From: Staphylococcus pettenkoferi
GTDB taxonomy: Bacteria; Bacillota; Bacilli; Staphylococcales; Staphylococcaceae
Reading direction: 5' to 3'
Length of the DNA stretch: 33,292 nt
Assembly (NCBI RefSeq): GCF_002902685.1
Contig: NZ_PPRN01000052.1
Span: 1-33,292 of the forward strand
The notes beneath the pieces are model-generated. The model had not been told where the DNA came from. It saw only the letters and a list, made by a program, of their open reading frames with translations, and made no database searches. The position numbers and the translations under genes were made by a program. Positions 9,760 through 20,275 of the stretch are shown here, in pieces (the stretch's first letter is position 1; every line of letters starts with the position of its first letter).

Positions 9760-11583
9760 TTATTCGTCGTCCATCTTAAGGACTGCTAAGAATGCATCTT
9801 GTGGTATTTCTACGTTCCCCACTGCTTTCATTTTAGCTTTACCAGCTTTTTGTTTTTCTAATAGTTTACGCTTACGGCTAATGTCCCCGCCGTAACATTT
9901 AGATAGAACATTTTTACCCATTGATTTAATGTTCGTACGAGCAACGATTTTTTGACCAATTGCTGCTTGCACTGGCACTTCGAATTGTTGACGAGGTATT
10001 AATGTTTTCAGTTTTTCAACTAAAGCTTTACCTCTTTCGTAAGCAAAGTCACGATGTACGATAAAGCTCAATGCATCGATTTTGTCACCATTAAGTAAAA
10101 TGTCCATCTTAACGAGGTTACTTTCCTTATTATCGATGAATTCGTAATCAAATGATGCGTAGCCTTTCGTTTGAGACTTCAATTGATCAAAGAAGTCGAA
10201 TACTACTTCAGCTAATGGAATTTCATAGATGATGTTAACACGAATATCATCTAAGTAATCCATATTAATAAACTGACCGCGTTTGCGTTGACAGAGCTCC
10301 ATCACAGGACCTACGTAATCATTAGGAACCATCATTGTAGCTCTAACGAATGGTTCATATACAGCTTCAATTTGATTACGCTCTGGCATTTGAGCAGGAT
10401 TGTCTACAGACACCTCTTCGCCCGTTTTTAAAATACATTGGTAAATAACTGATGGTGCTGTCGCAATCAATCCGATGCCGAATTCTCTCTCAATACGTTC
10501 TTGAATAATTTCCATGTGGAGCATTCCAAGGAAACCTGTACGATAACCAAAACCTAACGCTTGGGATGACTCAGGTTCAAACTCAAGTGATGAATCGTTA
10601 AGTTGAAGTTTTTCCAGTGCTTCACGTAAATCATTGTAGTCTTTGTTGTCGATTGGGAATAATCCACAGAACACCATAGGATTCATCTTTTTATAACCTT
10701 TTAATGGCTCTGGAGCAGGTTGGTTTGCGTGAGTAATCGTATCACCAACACGTGAGTCATCGACATTTTTAATATTTGCGATAATGTAACCTACATCCCC
10801 TACAGTGAGTTCTTCAACAGGTAAATCTTTAGGTGTATTAATTCCAACTTCGGTTACCTCAAACTCTTTGCCTGTAGCCATCATCTTAATACGGTCACCA
10901 GCTTTAACGACACCTTCCATTACACGGATAGCTGAAATTACACCGCGATATGAATCGTATTCAGAGTCAAAGATGAGCGCTTTAAGAGGCGCTTGAGGAT
11001 CTCCTTCAGGTGGTGGTACCATTTCGACGACTTGTTCTAGAATTTCTTCGATGCCGATATTAGATTTGGCACTAGCGAGCACTACGTCATCTTGATCTAA
11101 ACCTATAACGTCTTCTAACTCTTGTTTCACTCGTTCAGGTTCAGCTGCTGGCAAGTCAATCTTATTAACAACAGGTAGTAGTTCCAAATCATTATCTAAG
11201 GCGAGGTAAACGTTGGCTAAGGTTTGGGCCTCAATACCTTGTGCTGCATCGACGACAAGAATCGCACCTTCACATGCTGCCAGTGAACGTGAGACTTCAT
11301 AAGTGAAATCGACATGTCCTGGTGTGTCGATTAAATGGAATGTATATGTATTGCCATCTTTAGCATCATATTTTAAACGCACAGCATTCAATTTAATTGT
11401 GATACCGCGTTCTCTTTCAAGATCCATTGAATCGAGTAATTGATCTTGCATTTCGCGTGATTCAACTGACTTTGTATTCTCTAATATACGGTCAGCTAAA
11501 GTTGATTTACCGTGGTCAATATGCGCAATAATAGAAAAGTTTCGTATATATTTCCGACGATTTAATCGTTCTTGATTATCCAT
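9760..11583 (-). CDS. lepA: Elongation factor 4 (LepA)
   Basis: 607-residue translational GTPase that back-translocates or remodels stalled ribosomes. G motifs: AHIDHGKST (G1), RERGITIK (G2), DTPGHVDF (G3), NKIDLP (G4), ASAKSN (G5). EF-G-like domains II, III and V and the LepA-specific C-terminal domain ending in GKAKMK and [12 protein letters not shown] follow. The start at 11583 follows GAAGGATATGAC. Full length, with two candidate promoters upstream. Confidence 0.97.
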   Translation of the reverse strand: MDNQERLNRRKYIRNFSIIAHIDHGKSTLADRILENTKSVESREMQDQLLDSMDLERERGITIKLNAVRLKYDAKDGNTYTFHLIDTPGHVDFTYEVSRSLAACEGAILVVDAAQGIEAQTLANVYLALDNDLELLPVVNKIDLPAAEPERVKQELEDVIGLDQDDVVLASAKSNIGIEEILEQVVEMVPPPEGDPQAPLKALIFDSEYDSYRGVISAIRVMEGVVKAGDRIKMMATGKEFEVTEVGINTPKDLPVEELTVGDVGYIIANIKNVDDSRVGDTITHANQPAPEPLKGYKKMNPMVFCGLFPIDNKDYNDLREALEKLQLNDSSLEFEPESSQALGFGYRTGFLGMLHMEIIQERIEREFGIGLIATAPSVIYQCILKTGEEVSVDNPAQMPERNQIEAVYEPFVRATMMVPNDYVGPVMELCQRKRGQFINMDYLDDIRVNIIYEIPLAEVVFDFFDQLKSQTKGYASFDYEFIDNKESNLVKMDILLNGDKIDALSFIVHRDFAYERGKALVEKLKTLIPRQQFEVPVQAAIGQKIVARTNIKSMGKNVLSKCYGGDISRKRKLLEKQKAGKAKMKAVGNVEIPQDAFLAVLKMDDE

Positions 11584-11633
11584 GTCATATCCTTCTCGCT
11601 TTCATATTACCCTGATTATTAAACATCTTTGTC

Positions 11634-11662
11634 ATAGTAACGTTTTTAACCTTTAATTGCAA
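11634..11662 (-). promoter_or_regulatory. Proximal lepA promoter
   Basis: Minus strand: -35 TTGCAA (11657-11662), 17-base spacer, -10 TACTAT (11634-11639). The leader would be about 45 bases. Confidence 0.65.
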
Positions 11663-11763
11663 GAGTTCTAAGTCGATAGTATTAAGTCTCAGAACATACT
11701 TTTGTTCAATCATTTAAAGTTGAAGTTAAATTAAAGGCGGAAACCTGTCATCTCATCTTAAAC

Positions 11764-11832
11764 CTATTGTCCAATTGTAAAAGACTCACATGGGTTAAGT
11801 CTATTCCTCTGTTGTGATAAATCGCTATTCAT
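11764..11832 (-). CDS. Possible 22-residue upstream ORF of lepA
   Basis: Tiny reading frame MNSDLSQQRNRLNPCESFTI... with ATG at 11832 preceded by AGAGGAAGAACC and a TAG stop at 11764. It begins about 30 bases after the distal lepA promoter, so it would be the first frame on that transcript. No family recognised. It may be chance; the good ribosome binding site is the only support. Confidence 0.25.
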   Translation of the reverse strand: MNSDLSQQRNRLNPCESFTIGQ

Positions 11833-11868
11833 GGTTCTTCCTCTTTACGTTACCATGCTACATCTATT

Positions 11869-11897
11869 ATTATATAAATTATGCAGAGACTTTCCAA
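11869..11897 (-). promoter_or_regulatory. Distal lepA promoter
   Basis: Minus strand: -35 TTGGAA (11892-11897), 17-base spacer, perfect -10 TATAAT (11869-11874). This would give a leader of about 280 bases before lepA, containing the small ORF at 11764-11832. Confidence 0.6.
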
Positions 11898-11945
11898 TCA
11901 CTTATGATACAGTTATAATGTTATGTATCTGTATTAAATAAATGA

Positions 11946-11974
11946 TTGCAGAATGAGAACTGTTTTGATAAAAT
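11946..11974 (+). promoter_or_regulatory. rpsT promoter
   Basis: Plus strand: -35 TTGCAG (11946-11951), 17-base spacer ending in TGA (extended -10), -10 TAAAAT (11969-11974). The leader is about 55 bases. Another possible start further up uses TATAAT at 11914-11919 with a poor -35. Confidence 0.65.
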
Positions 11975-11987
11975 ATTTCTTGTTGTA

Positions 11988-12005
11988 ATCAAAAATTATT
12001 TTGAT
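11988..12005 (+). repeat. Palindrome in the rpsT leader
   Basis: Perfect inverted repeat ATCAAAA-ATTA-TTTTGAT just after the predicted rpsT transcription start and before the AGGAGGTGA site. It could be an operator or a weak mRNA hairpin; function unknown. Confidence 0.4.
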
Positions 12006-12034
12006 ATGGTAGCCTAATCTAGGAGGTGACAGAT

Positions 12035-12286
12035 ATGCCAAATATTAAATCTGCAGTTAAACGTGTGAGAAAAACTGAAGAAGTTGAACACCGTAACATT
12101 TCACAGAAAAACGCTATGCGTACAGCTGTGAAACGTGCTAAAACAGCTATCGAAACAAATGCTAGTGAGAAAGATGAATTAGTGAGCTTCGCACTTAAAA
12201 AAGTCGACAAAGCAGCTCAACGTAATTTAATTCACTCAAATAAAGCGGACAGAATTAAATCAAAATTAATGTCTGCTAGCAAATAA
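12035..12286 (+). CDS. rpsT: 30S ribosomal protein S20
   Basis: 83-residue basic protein starting MPNIKSAVKRVRK, the characteristic S20 N-terminus; it binds 16S rRNA early in 30S assembly. The ATG at 12035 follows AGGAGGTGACAGAT; a GTG at 12026 lies inside that site and is rejected. A single-gene plus-strand unit between lepA and holA, with its own promoter and terminator, as in other Firmicutes. Confidence 0.97.
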   Translation: MPNIKSAVKRVRKTEEVEHRNISQKNAMRTAVKRAKTAIETNASEKDELVSFALKKVDKAAQRNLIHSNKADRIKSKLMSASK

Positions 12287-12299
12287 TTATTACTTAATT

Positions 12300-12335
12300 A
12301 GAGGCCAAGGCTCAATGAGTCTTAGCCTCTTTTTT
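12300..12335 (+). terminator. rpsT terminator
   Basis: AGAGGC (12300-12305) pairs with GCCTCT (12325-12330), with the inner arms partly paired, followed by a T run ending in TTTTTTA. It lies between convergent rpsT and holA, but the minus-strand tail is poor, so it mainly serves rpsT. Confidence 0.8.
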
Positions 12336-12354
12336 ATGTGTAATCTTAAAATTG

Positions 12355-13329
12355 CTAGAGAGACAGTATGAATAGTTCTAAAATGAGCTGTTTGTCCATA
12401 TAAGAAGATTTCAGTTTATAATCTGTTTCAGCACAGTTATTAATAATATTTAAAAGTTGATGCAACTGATAGTAGCGCGCTTGTTGTAAAGCGAGCTTCA
12501 CTCGATAAGGATGCACGTTCACTGTCTTTGCGATTTGTTGTCCGGTATACCCTTTCTCATTGAGTATCTTACTTTGGTAGAACAATCGATAATTACTCGT
12601 TATGAGTGCGAGCAATTTAATAGGCTCCTCTTTCATAGCTATCAAATCTCGCACTAGATGAATCGCTTTGTCTTTATTTCCTTTTTGTATATAGTCGGTG
12701 AGTAAAAAGACATTCTGTTCCAAACTACGGTTTACGATATCATGTACATCTTGACGATTAATCGTTGGACGGTCCCCCAAGAATAACTGTAATTTTTCAA
12801 GCTCTTGTTTAATAATATTGTAATTAATACCTGTTAATTCAATGAATAAGTTCAATGCATCTTCTTTGATATCTTTGTAGTTTTGATGTAAATAACTTTT
12901 GATCCAGTTTTTCATTTCTTTCTCTGACATCTGCTCTATTTTAATCAAGTTGGCTTGTTTCTTGAGCGTCTTTACTAATTTCTTTCGCTCATCTAATTTA
13001 TTATGATTGACTTCAAATATGAGTAACGTCGAACCATCATATTTACTTAAAAACTCAATGAGTCCCTCAATATTTGGATTGACGTCTTTTGGTGCTTTCT
13101 CACCTGTAAAGACGAATGCATTTTGTACTATCACGACTTTTTTATCTGAAAAGAAAGGCATAGTCAATGTTTCTTCAATAATTTGATTCAGTGAGTCTTC
13201 GTACATATTGTATCTAATATAGTTAAAGTCATCCTTAGGCTCATCTAAATATTCTTCAACCAGCTCGTTCGCCTTCTTCTCAATGAGTTCAGGAACTTCA
13301 CCATAAATTGTATATATCATGTCACTCAT
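12355..13329 (-). CDS. holA: DNA polymerase III delta subunit
   Basis: 324 residues. Delta opens the beta sliding clamp during loading by the clamp-loader complex. The N-terminal segment (MIYTIYGEVPELIEKKANEL, VVIVQNAFVF, EVNHNKLDERKKLVKTLKK) matches the Firmicute YqeN/HolA family; the C-terminal helical collar domain follows. The start at 13329 follows AAAGGAAGC; an ATG three codons on is possible. Located between rpsT and comEC in the usual order. Confidence 0.9.
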   Translation of the reverse strand: MSDMIYTIYGEVPELIEKKANELVEEYLDEPKDDFNYIRYNMYEDSLNQIIEETLTMPFFSDKKVVIVQNAFVFTGEKAPKDVNPNIEGLIEFLSKYDGSTLLIFEVNHNKLDERKKLVKTLKKQANLIKIEQMSEKEMKNWIKSYLHQNYKDIKEDALNLFIELTGINYNIIKQELEKLQLFLGDRPTINRQDVHDIVNRSLEQNVFLLTDYIQKGNKDKAIHLVRDLIAMKEEPIKLLALITSNYRLFYQSKILNEKGYTGQQIAKTVNVHPYRVKLALQQARYYQLHQLLNIINNCAETDYKLKSSYMDKQLILELFILSL

Positions 13330-13368
13330 AGTGTATTAGCTTCCTTTCTACATCAACATCGCTTATTT

Positions 13369-13377
13369 ATTATAGCA
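13369..13377 (-). promoter_or_regulatory. holA extended -10 promoter
   Basis: Minus strand TG-C-TATAAT about 40 bases before the holA start, with no good -35. It lies between the comEC stop and holA and allows separate expression of holA. Confidence 0.5.
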
Positions 13378-13389
13378 TGTATGACGACG

Positions 13390-15624
13390 TTATTCCGACG
13401 ATTTTAAAGGCTCATATATTTTCCATGGCTTTAGCATACTCTCAATAGAAGTTTCTAAATCAAGTGTGATTTCACCATTCTCGACCGTGGTCAGTATTGC
13501 TGATTGGTTATCGTTCAATCTCTCTTCTACTTCTTTGTTTGGTAAATGATAGCGATTATTTTTACCGGCTGAAATGAGACTCACACGGGGATGAATCGCA
13601 TCGATAAAAGCTTGACTGGAACTCGTCTTACTACCGTGATGTCCTACTTTCAGAATATCAATTGGAGGTAATTGATATTGTTGCAATAATGTCTCTTCAT
13701 TTGTCACTGTGGCATCTCCCATGAAGAGTAAATGTTTATCTCGGAATTGCATTAAAATGATAATACAGTGTTCGTTTAAATCATCACTCGTATCATGCGT
13801 TGCATCTAGTAATTGGAGTTGATATTCATCAAAAGTGAGTTGTGGCATTTGACGAAAATCTATGACGTTCCCTTTCCACTGACTCAAACGTTCGGTAAGA
13901 TGTGTGAGCTGTTGTGGTGTATAACTATGAGGGTTTAGGATAAGATGTTTCACTTTAATTTGTGTGAGTAAATAATCCAGTTCTCCCATATGATCCGCGT
14001 GCGGATGAGTAATAATTAAATAGTCTATATTCGTAATATTTCTCTTCTTAAAAGTTGGAAGAATATGGTACTTGCTAATTTGATGTTTATCAACTTCTCC
14101 TGGACGAAGATGTTTACCGCCTTTATCAATCATCAAAGTCTGACCTTTTTTACTTTCTATTAAAAAAGCATCTCCTTGTCCTACATTGAGCATGGTCAAA
14201 CGATTAACATGATGAGCCGGGAAAAATTGAAGAATTAAAAATAAGCCTATACAAATTATAAGAGCAGTTATAAACCGCCGAGCCACAAAGAAATATAATA
14301 TGCTTAATAAAACAAGCAACAATGATGTCAGCAACATTTCATTTAACTGCGGAATAAACCATTTAAAATGACTGAGTTGTAAAATCCAACGTACGATATA
14401 ATCATGAACATTAAACATCATATTAATGAAATAATCTAGTATGTTTAAAGGTATCTTTAAATGTAACCAAGCAAAGTAAAATATTGCTAGAGGAAATAAA
14501 ACAATTGAATAAAATGGTACAAAAATGAGATTAGCAAATAGCCCTATCCATTGTACTTCGTTAAAATGAATGGCACTGATGAGAAAGGAACCGAGTTGAG
14601 CTATAAATGTCATGTAAAGCAAACTTTTAATGACTGAAGTTTGGTCTAGCAGTGGTTGCGACAATAAGATAAAAAGTGTGATTAAGTAAGAAAATTGAAA
14701 ACCAATATCGAATAAAAAATGTGGAAAAATAAGCGTTAATAAAATAAATGAGGCGCCTACGATATCTAAAGCATGATGGTAAAAGCGCGATGGAATCAGA
14801 ATGACTAACATAACTGTAAAAATGGATCTGAGTGCGCTAGGCGCTAAATCAGTATAAAGACCGTAAACTGGTAACAAAAACAATAAAGTGAGTTTAATAT
14901 AGAACAATGGAACATTCAGTCTTAGAAGTAATGTATACGTTATCGAACATATAATTGCAATATGAGAGCCACTTACTGCAATGAGATGATAAATACCTAA
15001 ATTTTTTACTTCTGAGACTTCTTGTTCACTTAAATAACTCGTATCTCCGGACACAAGCGCAATTATACGACCTGGATGTTCTAGATGAGTATGAGAAATT
15101 TGTTGATAGATAAAGTTCTTATGTCGTTCAATCAAACTGAGAGAAGCTTTCGAATTCGCTTGACAACTGTTTAAATTAATATCTTTGATAAAGAAATATT
15201 GCGGACTATATGGAGAATCACTTAAATACTTTAGCTCCCCTTTAACCTCACATTGGGTTCCGGGGGCTAAGGGAGGTATCTTGTTTGGTTGTTTTAAAAA
15301 ATAATGATAAGAATATGAATTATCATTTATGGAGACGTGGCCGCGAAGTGCTGACCCACTATGCATCGCTTGATCGGTGAAAGTCGCACGCCCTTGCAGT
15401 TCAGGATGTAACAACTGCGCACTGTATGCTTGTTGATGGCGCAAATCTTGATAATGGAAATAATATCCACTGACCCATGGCAATATGAGGCATCCTACTG
15501 TAATTAATTTGCTAACTTGCTTGCGATACACTATAACTATTAAAGTTATCAACAAACATACAGCCATGTAACGGTGGTAAAGAAAGAGAATACCTATTAA
15601 GTAAGCGAGTGTTAAGTAAAACAT
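13390..15624 (-). CDS. comEC: ComEC DNA internalisation channel
   Basis: 744-residue membrane protein forming the channel that takes single-stranded DNA across the membrane during transformation. N-terminal transmembrane segments flank an external OB-fold region; the central competence domain contains HLIAVSGSHIAI and about eight further helices; the C-terminal metallo-beta-lactamase domain has THPHADH near residue 540 and VGHHGSKTSSS. The catalytic motifs are intact, so the proposed nuclease function is plausible. It starts one base after the comEB stop. No frameshift seen. Confidence 0.95.
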   Translation of the reverse strand: MFYLTLAYLIGILFLYHRYMAVCLLITLIVIVYRKQVSKLITVGCLILPWVSGYYFHYQDLRHQQAYSAQLLHPELQGRATFTDQAMHSGSALRGHVSINDNSYSYHYFLKQPNKIPPLAPGTQCEVKGELKYLSDSPYSPQYFFIKDINLNSCQANSKASLSLIERHKNFIYQQISHTHLEHPGRIIALVSGDTSYLSEQEVSEVKNLGIYHLIAVSGSHIAIICSITYTLLLRLNVPLFYIKLTLLFLLPVYGLYTDLAPSALRSIFTVMLVILIPSRFYHHALDIVGASFILLTLIFPHFLFDIGFQFSYLITLFILLSQPLLDQTSVIKSLLYMTFIAQLGSFLISAIHFNEVQWIGLFANLIFVPFYSIVLFPLAIFYFAWLHLKIPLNILDYFINMMFNVHDYIVRWILQLSHFKWFIPQLNEMLLTSLLLVLLSILYFFVARRFITALIICIGLFLILQFFPAHHVNRLTMLNVGQGDAFLIESKKGQTLMIDKGGKHLRPGEVDKHQISKYHILPTFKKRNITNIDYLIITHPHADHMGELDYLLTQIKVKHLILNPHSYTPQQLTHLTERLSQWKGNVIDFRQMPQLTFDEYQLQLLDATHDTSDDLNEHCIIILMQFRDKHLLFMGDATVTNEETLLQQYQLPPIDILKVGHHGSKTSSSQAFIDAIHPRVSLISAGKNNRYHLPNKEVEERLNDNQSAILTTVENGEITLDLETSIESMLKPWKIYEPLKSSE

Positions 15625-15625
15625 C

Positions 15626-16084
15626 TTAGTCCATTAAATACTGCGCGACATTCTCTTTATCGAATGGAATTTTCTTATATTCAATTTGAGATTGATTGAG
15701 CAGTTTCAGAGCGTAGTCATGGTTGTGATAATCTTCTGCGTAATAAATCTTCTTGATTCCCGCTTGAATAATTGACTTTGTGCAATTTAGACAAGGAAAG
15801 TGAGTGACATAAATGGTCGCCCCTTCTGTTGATACACCTTGTTTTGCGCATTGCAGCAAAGCGTTCATCTCTGCATGAATCGTGCGTATACAATGACCAT
15901 CTTCTATAAGACAGCCTTCATCGATACAGTGTACTTCACCAGCCACTGAACCATTATACCCTCCTGCAATAATACGATTGTCTTTCACTATTGTTGCGCC
16001 TACTGAGAGACGTGTACAAGTTGAACGCAACGCAAGTAGATGGCTTTGTGCCATAAAGTACTCTTCCCATTGTAATCGTTTCAT
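15626..16084 (-). CDS. comEB: ComEB / deoxycytidylate deaminase
   Basis: 152-residue zinc-dependent cytidine/deoxycytidylate deaminase-family protein. The active site is HAEMN (His70, Glu72) with PCLNC (Cys98, Cys101) completing zinc binding; further Cys/His residues (CIDEGC, HCIRTIH) match the dCMP deaminase subgroup. It probably makes dUMP for thymidylate synthesis; its competence role is by operon membership. The start at 16084 follows GGAGGACCAAAG. Confidence 0.92.
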   Translation of the reverse strand: MKRLQWEEYFMAQSHLLALRSTCTRLSVGATIVKDNRIIAGGYNGSVAGEVHCIDEGCLIEDGHCIRTIHAEMNALLQCAKQGVSTEGATIYVTHFPCLNCTKSIIQAGIKKIYYAEDYHNHDYALKLLNQSQIEYKKIPFDKENVAQYLMD

Positions 16085-16158
16085 CTTTGGTCCTCCGTGT
16101 TCTATTCTTGATTTAATACTTCTAGGTTAAGTCTTACAGCGTTAGAATGCAATAGATT

Positions 16159-16884
16159 TTAAACTGTGAGATAGTCCTTTAATTTATCAAAGGTCTTCTC
16201 GCCGATACCATTCACTTCCTTGATCTTCTCTACAGAATCAAAGGCACCATTTGTCTCTCTGTATTCAATAATCGATTTCGCTTTAGAAGGTCCTATTCCA
16301 GGTATCGATTGCAAATCACTTTCCGTGGCTGTATTAATATTGACTTGTTTATCCACAGATGAATTGCTACTCGCTGAACCTGTCGTCGCACTTGTTGAAG
16401 CGGTTGTTCCTTGTGTCGCGCCTCCGTTACTAGTACCAGTTGCTTGTTCCCCTTTCTTTGGAATGACGATGAGCTTTTGATCAGTGAGCCTTTCAGCTAA
16501 GTTAATTTGAGTTAAATCGGCTTGAGAGGTCGGTTGTGCTTTATCTAATAGCTGCTTGAGTCGATCTGTAGACATCATGCGATAAATATTAGGATGCTTT
16601 ACTGCACCTTTAATATCAACGTAGATTTCTTCAACCTTAGTGTTAGATGTATTGCTAGCTGAAGAACTTGAACCCCCGTTCGTGGTTCCGTTATTCCTTC
16701 CTTGCGCATCTGTCGCTTTAAAGGCTTGTTCTTGTAACGTTGCATCCTCAGCTTTCAAGTCATTATCTTGACCCATATGAGACACAAAGTAAAAAGCGAG
16801 TGCGCATAAAAAGACACATGCGATGATCACATAAATCTTATATTTCATCACTAGAGCTTTAAGATGAGTTAAATCCCAAGACAT
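16159..16884 (-). CDS. comEA: ComEA DNA receptor
   Basis: 241-residue membrane-anchored DNA-binding protein for transformation. One transmembrane helix at about residues 14-33, a Ser/Thr/Gly/Asn-rich linker, an SLBB-like domain (VEEIYVDIKGAVKHPNIYRM...), a second low-complexity linker, and a C-terminal double helix-hairpin-helix (VNINTATESDLQSIPGIGPSKA) that binds duplex DNA. First gene of comEA-EB-EC; comER, which accompanies it in Bacillus, is absent here. Its ribosome binding site GGAGTG is inside a hairpin listed separately. Confidence 0.93.
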   Translation of the reverse strand: MSWDLTHLKALVMKYKIYVIIACVFLCALAFYFVSHMGQDNDLKAEDATLQEQAFKATDAQGRNNGTTNGGSSSSASNTSNTKVEEIYVDIKGAVKHPNIYRMMSTDRLKQLLDKAQPTSQADLTQINLAERLTDQKLIVIPKKGEQATGTSNGGATQGTTASTSATTGSASSNSSVDKQVNINTATESDLQSIPGIGPSKAKSIIEYRETNGAFDSVEKIKEVNGIGEKTFDKLKDYLTV

Positions 16885-16929
16885 AAAAAATCACTCCTTT
16901 ACTATATACACGTAGTTCGGAGTGATTTT
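16885..16929 (-). terminator. Hairpin over the comEA ribosome binding site
   Basis: Minus strand: AAAATCACTCC (16919-16929) and GGAGTGATTTT (16887-16897) form a perfect 11-bp stem around a 21-base loop that can itself pair ACTA with TAGT. Six T directly precede the comEA ATG. The structure would end yqeM transcription and also mask the GGAG ribosome binding site of comEA. Confidence 0.7.
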
Positions 16930-16932
16930 ACT

Positions 16933-17649
16933 TTATTTTTTTACGATAAAGAATAAACGATCGCCATCAGCGTCGCATGTGTCATACTCAAAGTCAGTAA
17001 ACGTATTAATAACAGTGAAACCTTGCTCTTGAAGCATTGTAAGATAAGTGTCTTGGGTATAGGTTCTCTGATAATGTGATTCGTTAATGCGATGATACGT
17101 TTGATCTTCATTATGAACGAAAAAGGTTAAGTCATGCCATACACTGAGGGGTTCCTCGCCTCTTACAGCTTCCCAAGCGAGAAATACTTGATCTGTTTCA
17201 TCGATATAACATTGATTGTTGAACCAAGTTTGCATCTTGTGCTCAGTATGGACATCGAAAATAAGCAAACCACCTGGAGTGAGATGTTGATAAACACTTT
17301 CGAAAGTTTGCTTAACTTCTTCTTCAGAAGCTAAATAATTTAAGGAATCACACAGAATAGTTACGATGTCAAACTGTAGACCGAGATCAAAATCAGTCAT
17401 ATCGCCTTCAACCCATTGAACATTCGATGACTTCTGCTCAGCCAGGGTAAGCATATCAATACTTAAATCCATGCCAAACACTGTATCAAAACCACGTAAT
17501 AAAGTAGTAAGATTACCAGTTCCGCAACCTATATCTAACAGTGTTTGTCGATGCTCTCGATAATGTTCTATAATGTCTCGCCAAGACGTGTAAGGTTGGT
17601 CGCGTGTGAGACTATCATAGAACTGACTTAATTCGTGATATTGTACCAT
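16933..17649 (-). CDS. yqeM: Class I SAM methyltransferase (YqeM type)
   Basis: 238 residues with an N-terminal Rossmann methyltransferase fold: motif I LLDIGCGTGNLTTLL near residue 40, acidic GMDLSIDML, and VEGDMTDFDL. The substrate is unknown. Its place downstream of rsfS and next to comEA is the conserved position of Bacillus yqeM. It begins two bases after the rsfS stop and is the last gene of the mtnN-yqeG operon before the hairpin at 16885-16929. Confidence 0.85.
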   Translation of the reverse strand: MVQYHELSQFYDSLTRDQPYTSWRDIIEHYREHRQTLLDIGCGTGNLTTLLRGFDTVFGMDLSIDMLTLAEQKSSNVQWVEGDMTDFDLGLQFDIVTILCDSLNYLASEEEVKQTFESVYQHLTPGGLLIFDVHTEHKMQTWFNNQCYIDETDQVFLAWEAVRGEEPLSVWHDLTFFVHNEDQTYHRINESHYQRTYTQDTYLTMLQEQGFTVINTFTDFEYDTCDADGDRLFFIVKK

Positions 17650-17651
17650 AT

Positions 17652-18005
17652 TTAATATACTGCCTGATTGTAATTTTTAAGTGGTGCATCTTGATATAAT
17701 TTCTCAAGATTGTAGTAGTTACGTTCGTCTTTATGAAAGACATGGATGACTACATCCGCCAAGTCTATGAGGATCCAACGCCCTTCGTTGAAACCTTCCA
17801 TTCGTTTAACATCTAATCCTTGCTCGTGTGCAGTTTCTTTCACTGCACGTGCAATAGCTTGAACTTGGCGTTCGTTATTTCCGTGACACACGACGAAATA
17901 GTCCGTCATATCACTAATACCTTGCATATCAAGTGAAATAATATCTTCTGCTTTCTTATTCTCAGTTGCTTCTATCACAATATTTAATAACTCGCTTGAT
18001 TTCAT
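17652..18005 (-). CDS. rsfS: Ribosomal silencing factor RsfS
   Basis: 117-residue RsfS/Iojap-family protein that binds L14 on the 50S subunit and blocks joining with 30S under nutrient stress. Typical motifs: DMQGISDMTDYFVVCHGNNERQ and GRWILIDLADVVIHVFH. Starts immediately after the yqeK stop. Confidence 0.95.
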   Translation of the reverse strand: MKSSELLNIVIEATENKKAEDIISLDMQGISDMTDYFVVCHGNNERQVQAIARAVKETAHEQGLDVKRMEGFNEGRWILIDLADVVIHVFHKDERNYYNLEKLYQDAPLKNYNQAVY

Positions 18006-19454
<1,449 letters not shown>

Positions 19455-19456
19455 AA

Positions 19457-20263
19457 CTACTCTCCTTCTAAATGTTTAATGACAGTTTGTTTCATAGTTT
19501 CTGTATTGGGTGCTTCACCCGTCCATATTCTAAAGCTTTCGGCACCTTGATTGATAAACATGTCTAATCCGTTATAAATTTCGTTTCCGTTTGCTTCTGC
19601 TTGGAGTAAAAATGCTGTCTTACTTGGTGTGTAAATGATGTCGCTTACTAATGTACGTTCGTCGAGTTGATCTAATGAAATAACAACATCTCTATTACTA
19701 CTCATACCCGCTGGCGTCGTATTAATAATGATATCAAATTCACTTAAGTGTGCTTCTGCTTGTTGTAAAGTCAGTTTATTGACACCTAAGTCCCAATTAT
19801 CAAAACGCTGCATCGTACGGTTAGCAACAGATAATTTAGGTTTAACAACGTGATCGAGTACGTTAGCAATGCCCTTGCTGGCACCACCTGCTCCGAGTAT
19901 TAATATATAAGCATTAGCTAAGTCTGGATATACTGACTGTAATCCTTTTACGTAGCCGATGCCATCGGTGTTGTAACCAATCCATTGACCATCCACAATT
20001 TTAACTGTATTAACTGCCCCTAAATCGCGAGCTTGTACGTCAATGTCATCGAGATAAGGGAGAATGCGTTCTTTATGTGGGATAGTAATGTTAAAGCCAT
20101 CTAAATTTCTCGAAGCAATAATATCCTTAATATCGTCAAACTGTTCCGGCGGTATATCGAGCGCCTCATACGTATCATCACGTCCTAAAGCACTGAAGTT
20201 CGCTTCGTGCATCACGGGTGATAACGAGTGCGCAATAGGATGGCCTATGACAGCGAATTTCAT
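19457..20263 (-). CDS. aroE: Shikimate dehydrogenase
   Basis: 268 residues. It reduces 3-dehydroshikimate with NADPH in aromatic amino-acid synthesis. The substrate site shows [12 protein letters not shown] near residue 12 and NITIPHKE with the catalytic Lys near residue 65; GYNTDGIGY carries the catalytic Asp partner; the NADP fold has [10 protein letters not shown] and NRTMQRF. Embedded between ribosome-assembly genes in the conserved Firmicute order. Confidence 0.97.
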   Translation of the reverse strand: MKFAVIGHPIAHSLSPVMHEANFSALGRDDTYEALDIPPEQFDDIKDIIASRNLDGFNITIPHKERILPYLDDIDVQARDLGAVNTVKIVDGQWIGYNTDGIGYVKGLQSVYPDLANAYILILGAGGASKGIANVLDHVVKPKLSVANRTMQRFDNWDLGVNKLTLQQAEAHLSEFDIIINTTPAGMSSNRDVVISLDQLDERTLVSDIIYTPSKTAFLLQAEANGNEIYNGLDMFINQGAESFRIWTGEAPNTETMKQTVIKHLEGE

Positions 20264-20275
20264 AATTTCTCCCCC

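Noticed and set aside
12019-12210. Open frames opposite rpsT and inside dnaK, dnaJ and lepA in other frames
   Set aside because: They are antisense or shifted shadows of strongly conserved genes, with no ribosome binding sites or family resemblance.
16885-17010. ComK or SigH box before comEA
   Set aside because: I looked for paired AAAA-N5-TTTT boxes and a SigH-like -35/-10 and found none convincing; A-rich runs alone are not enough.
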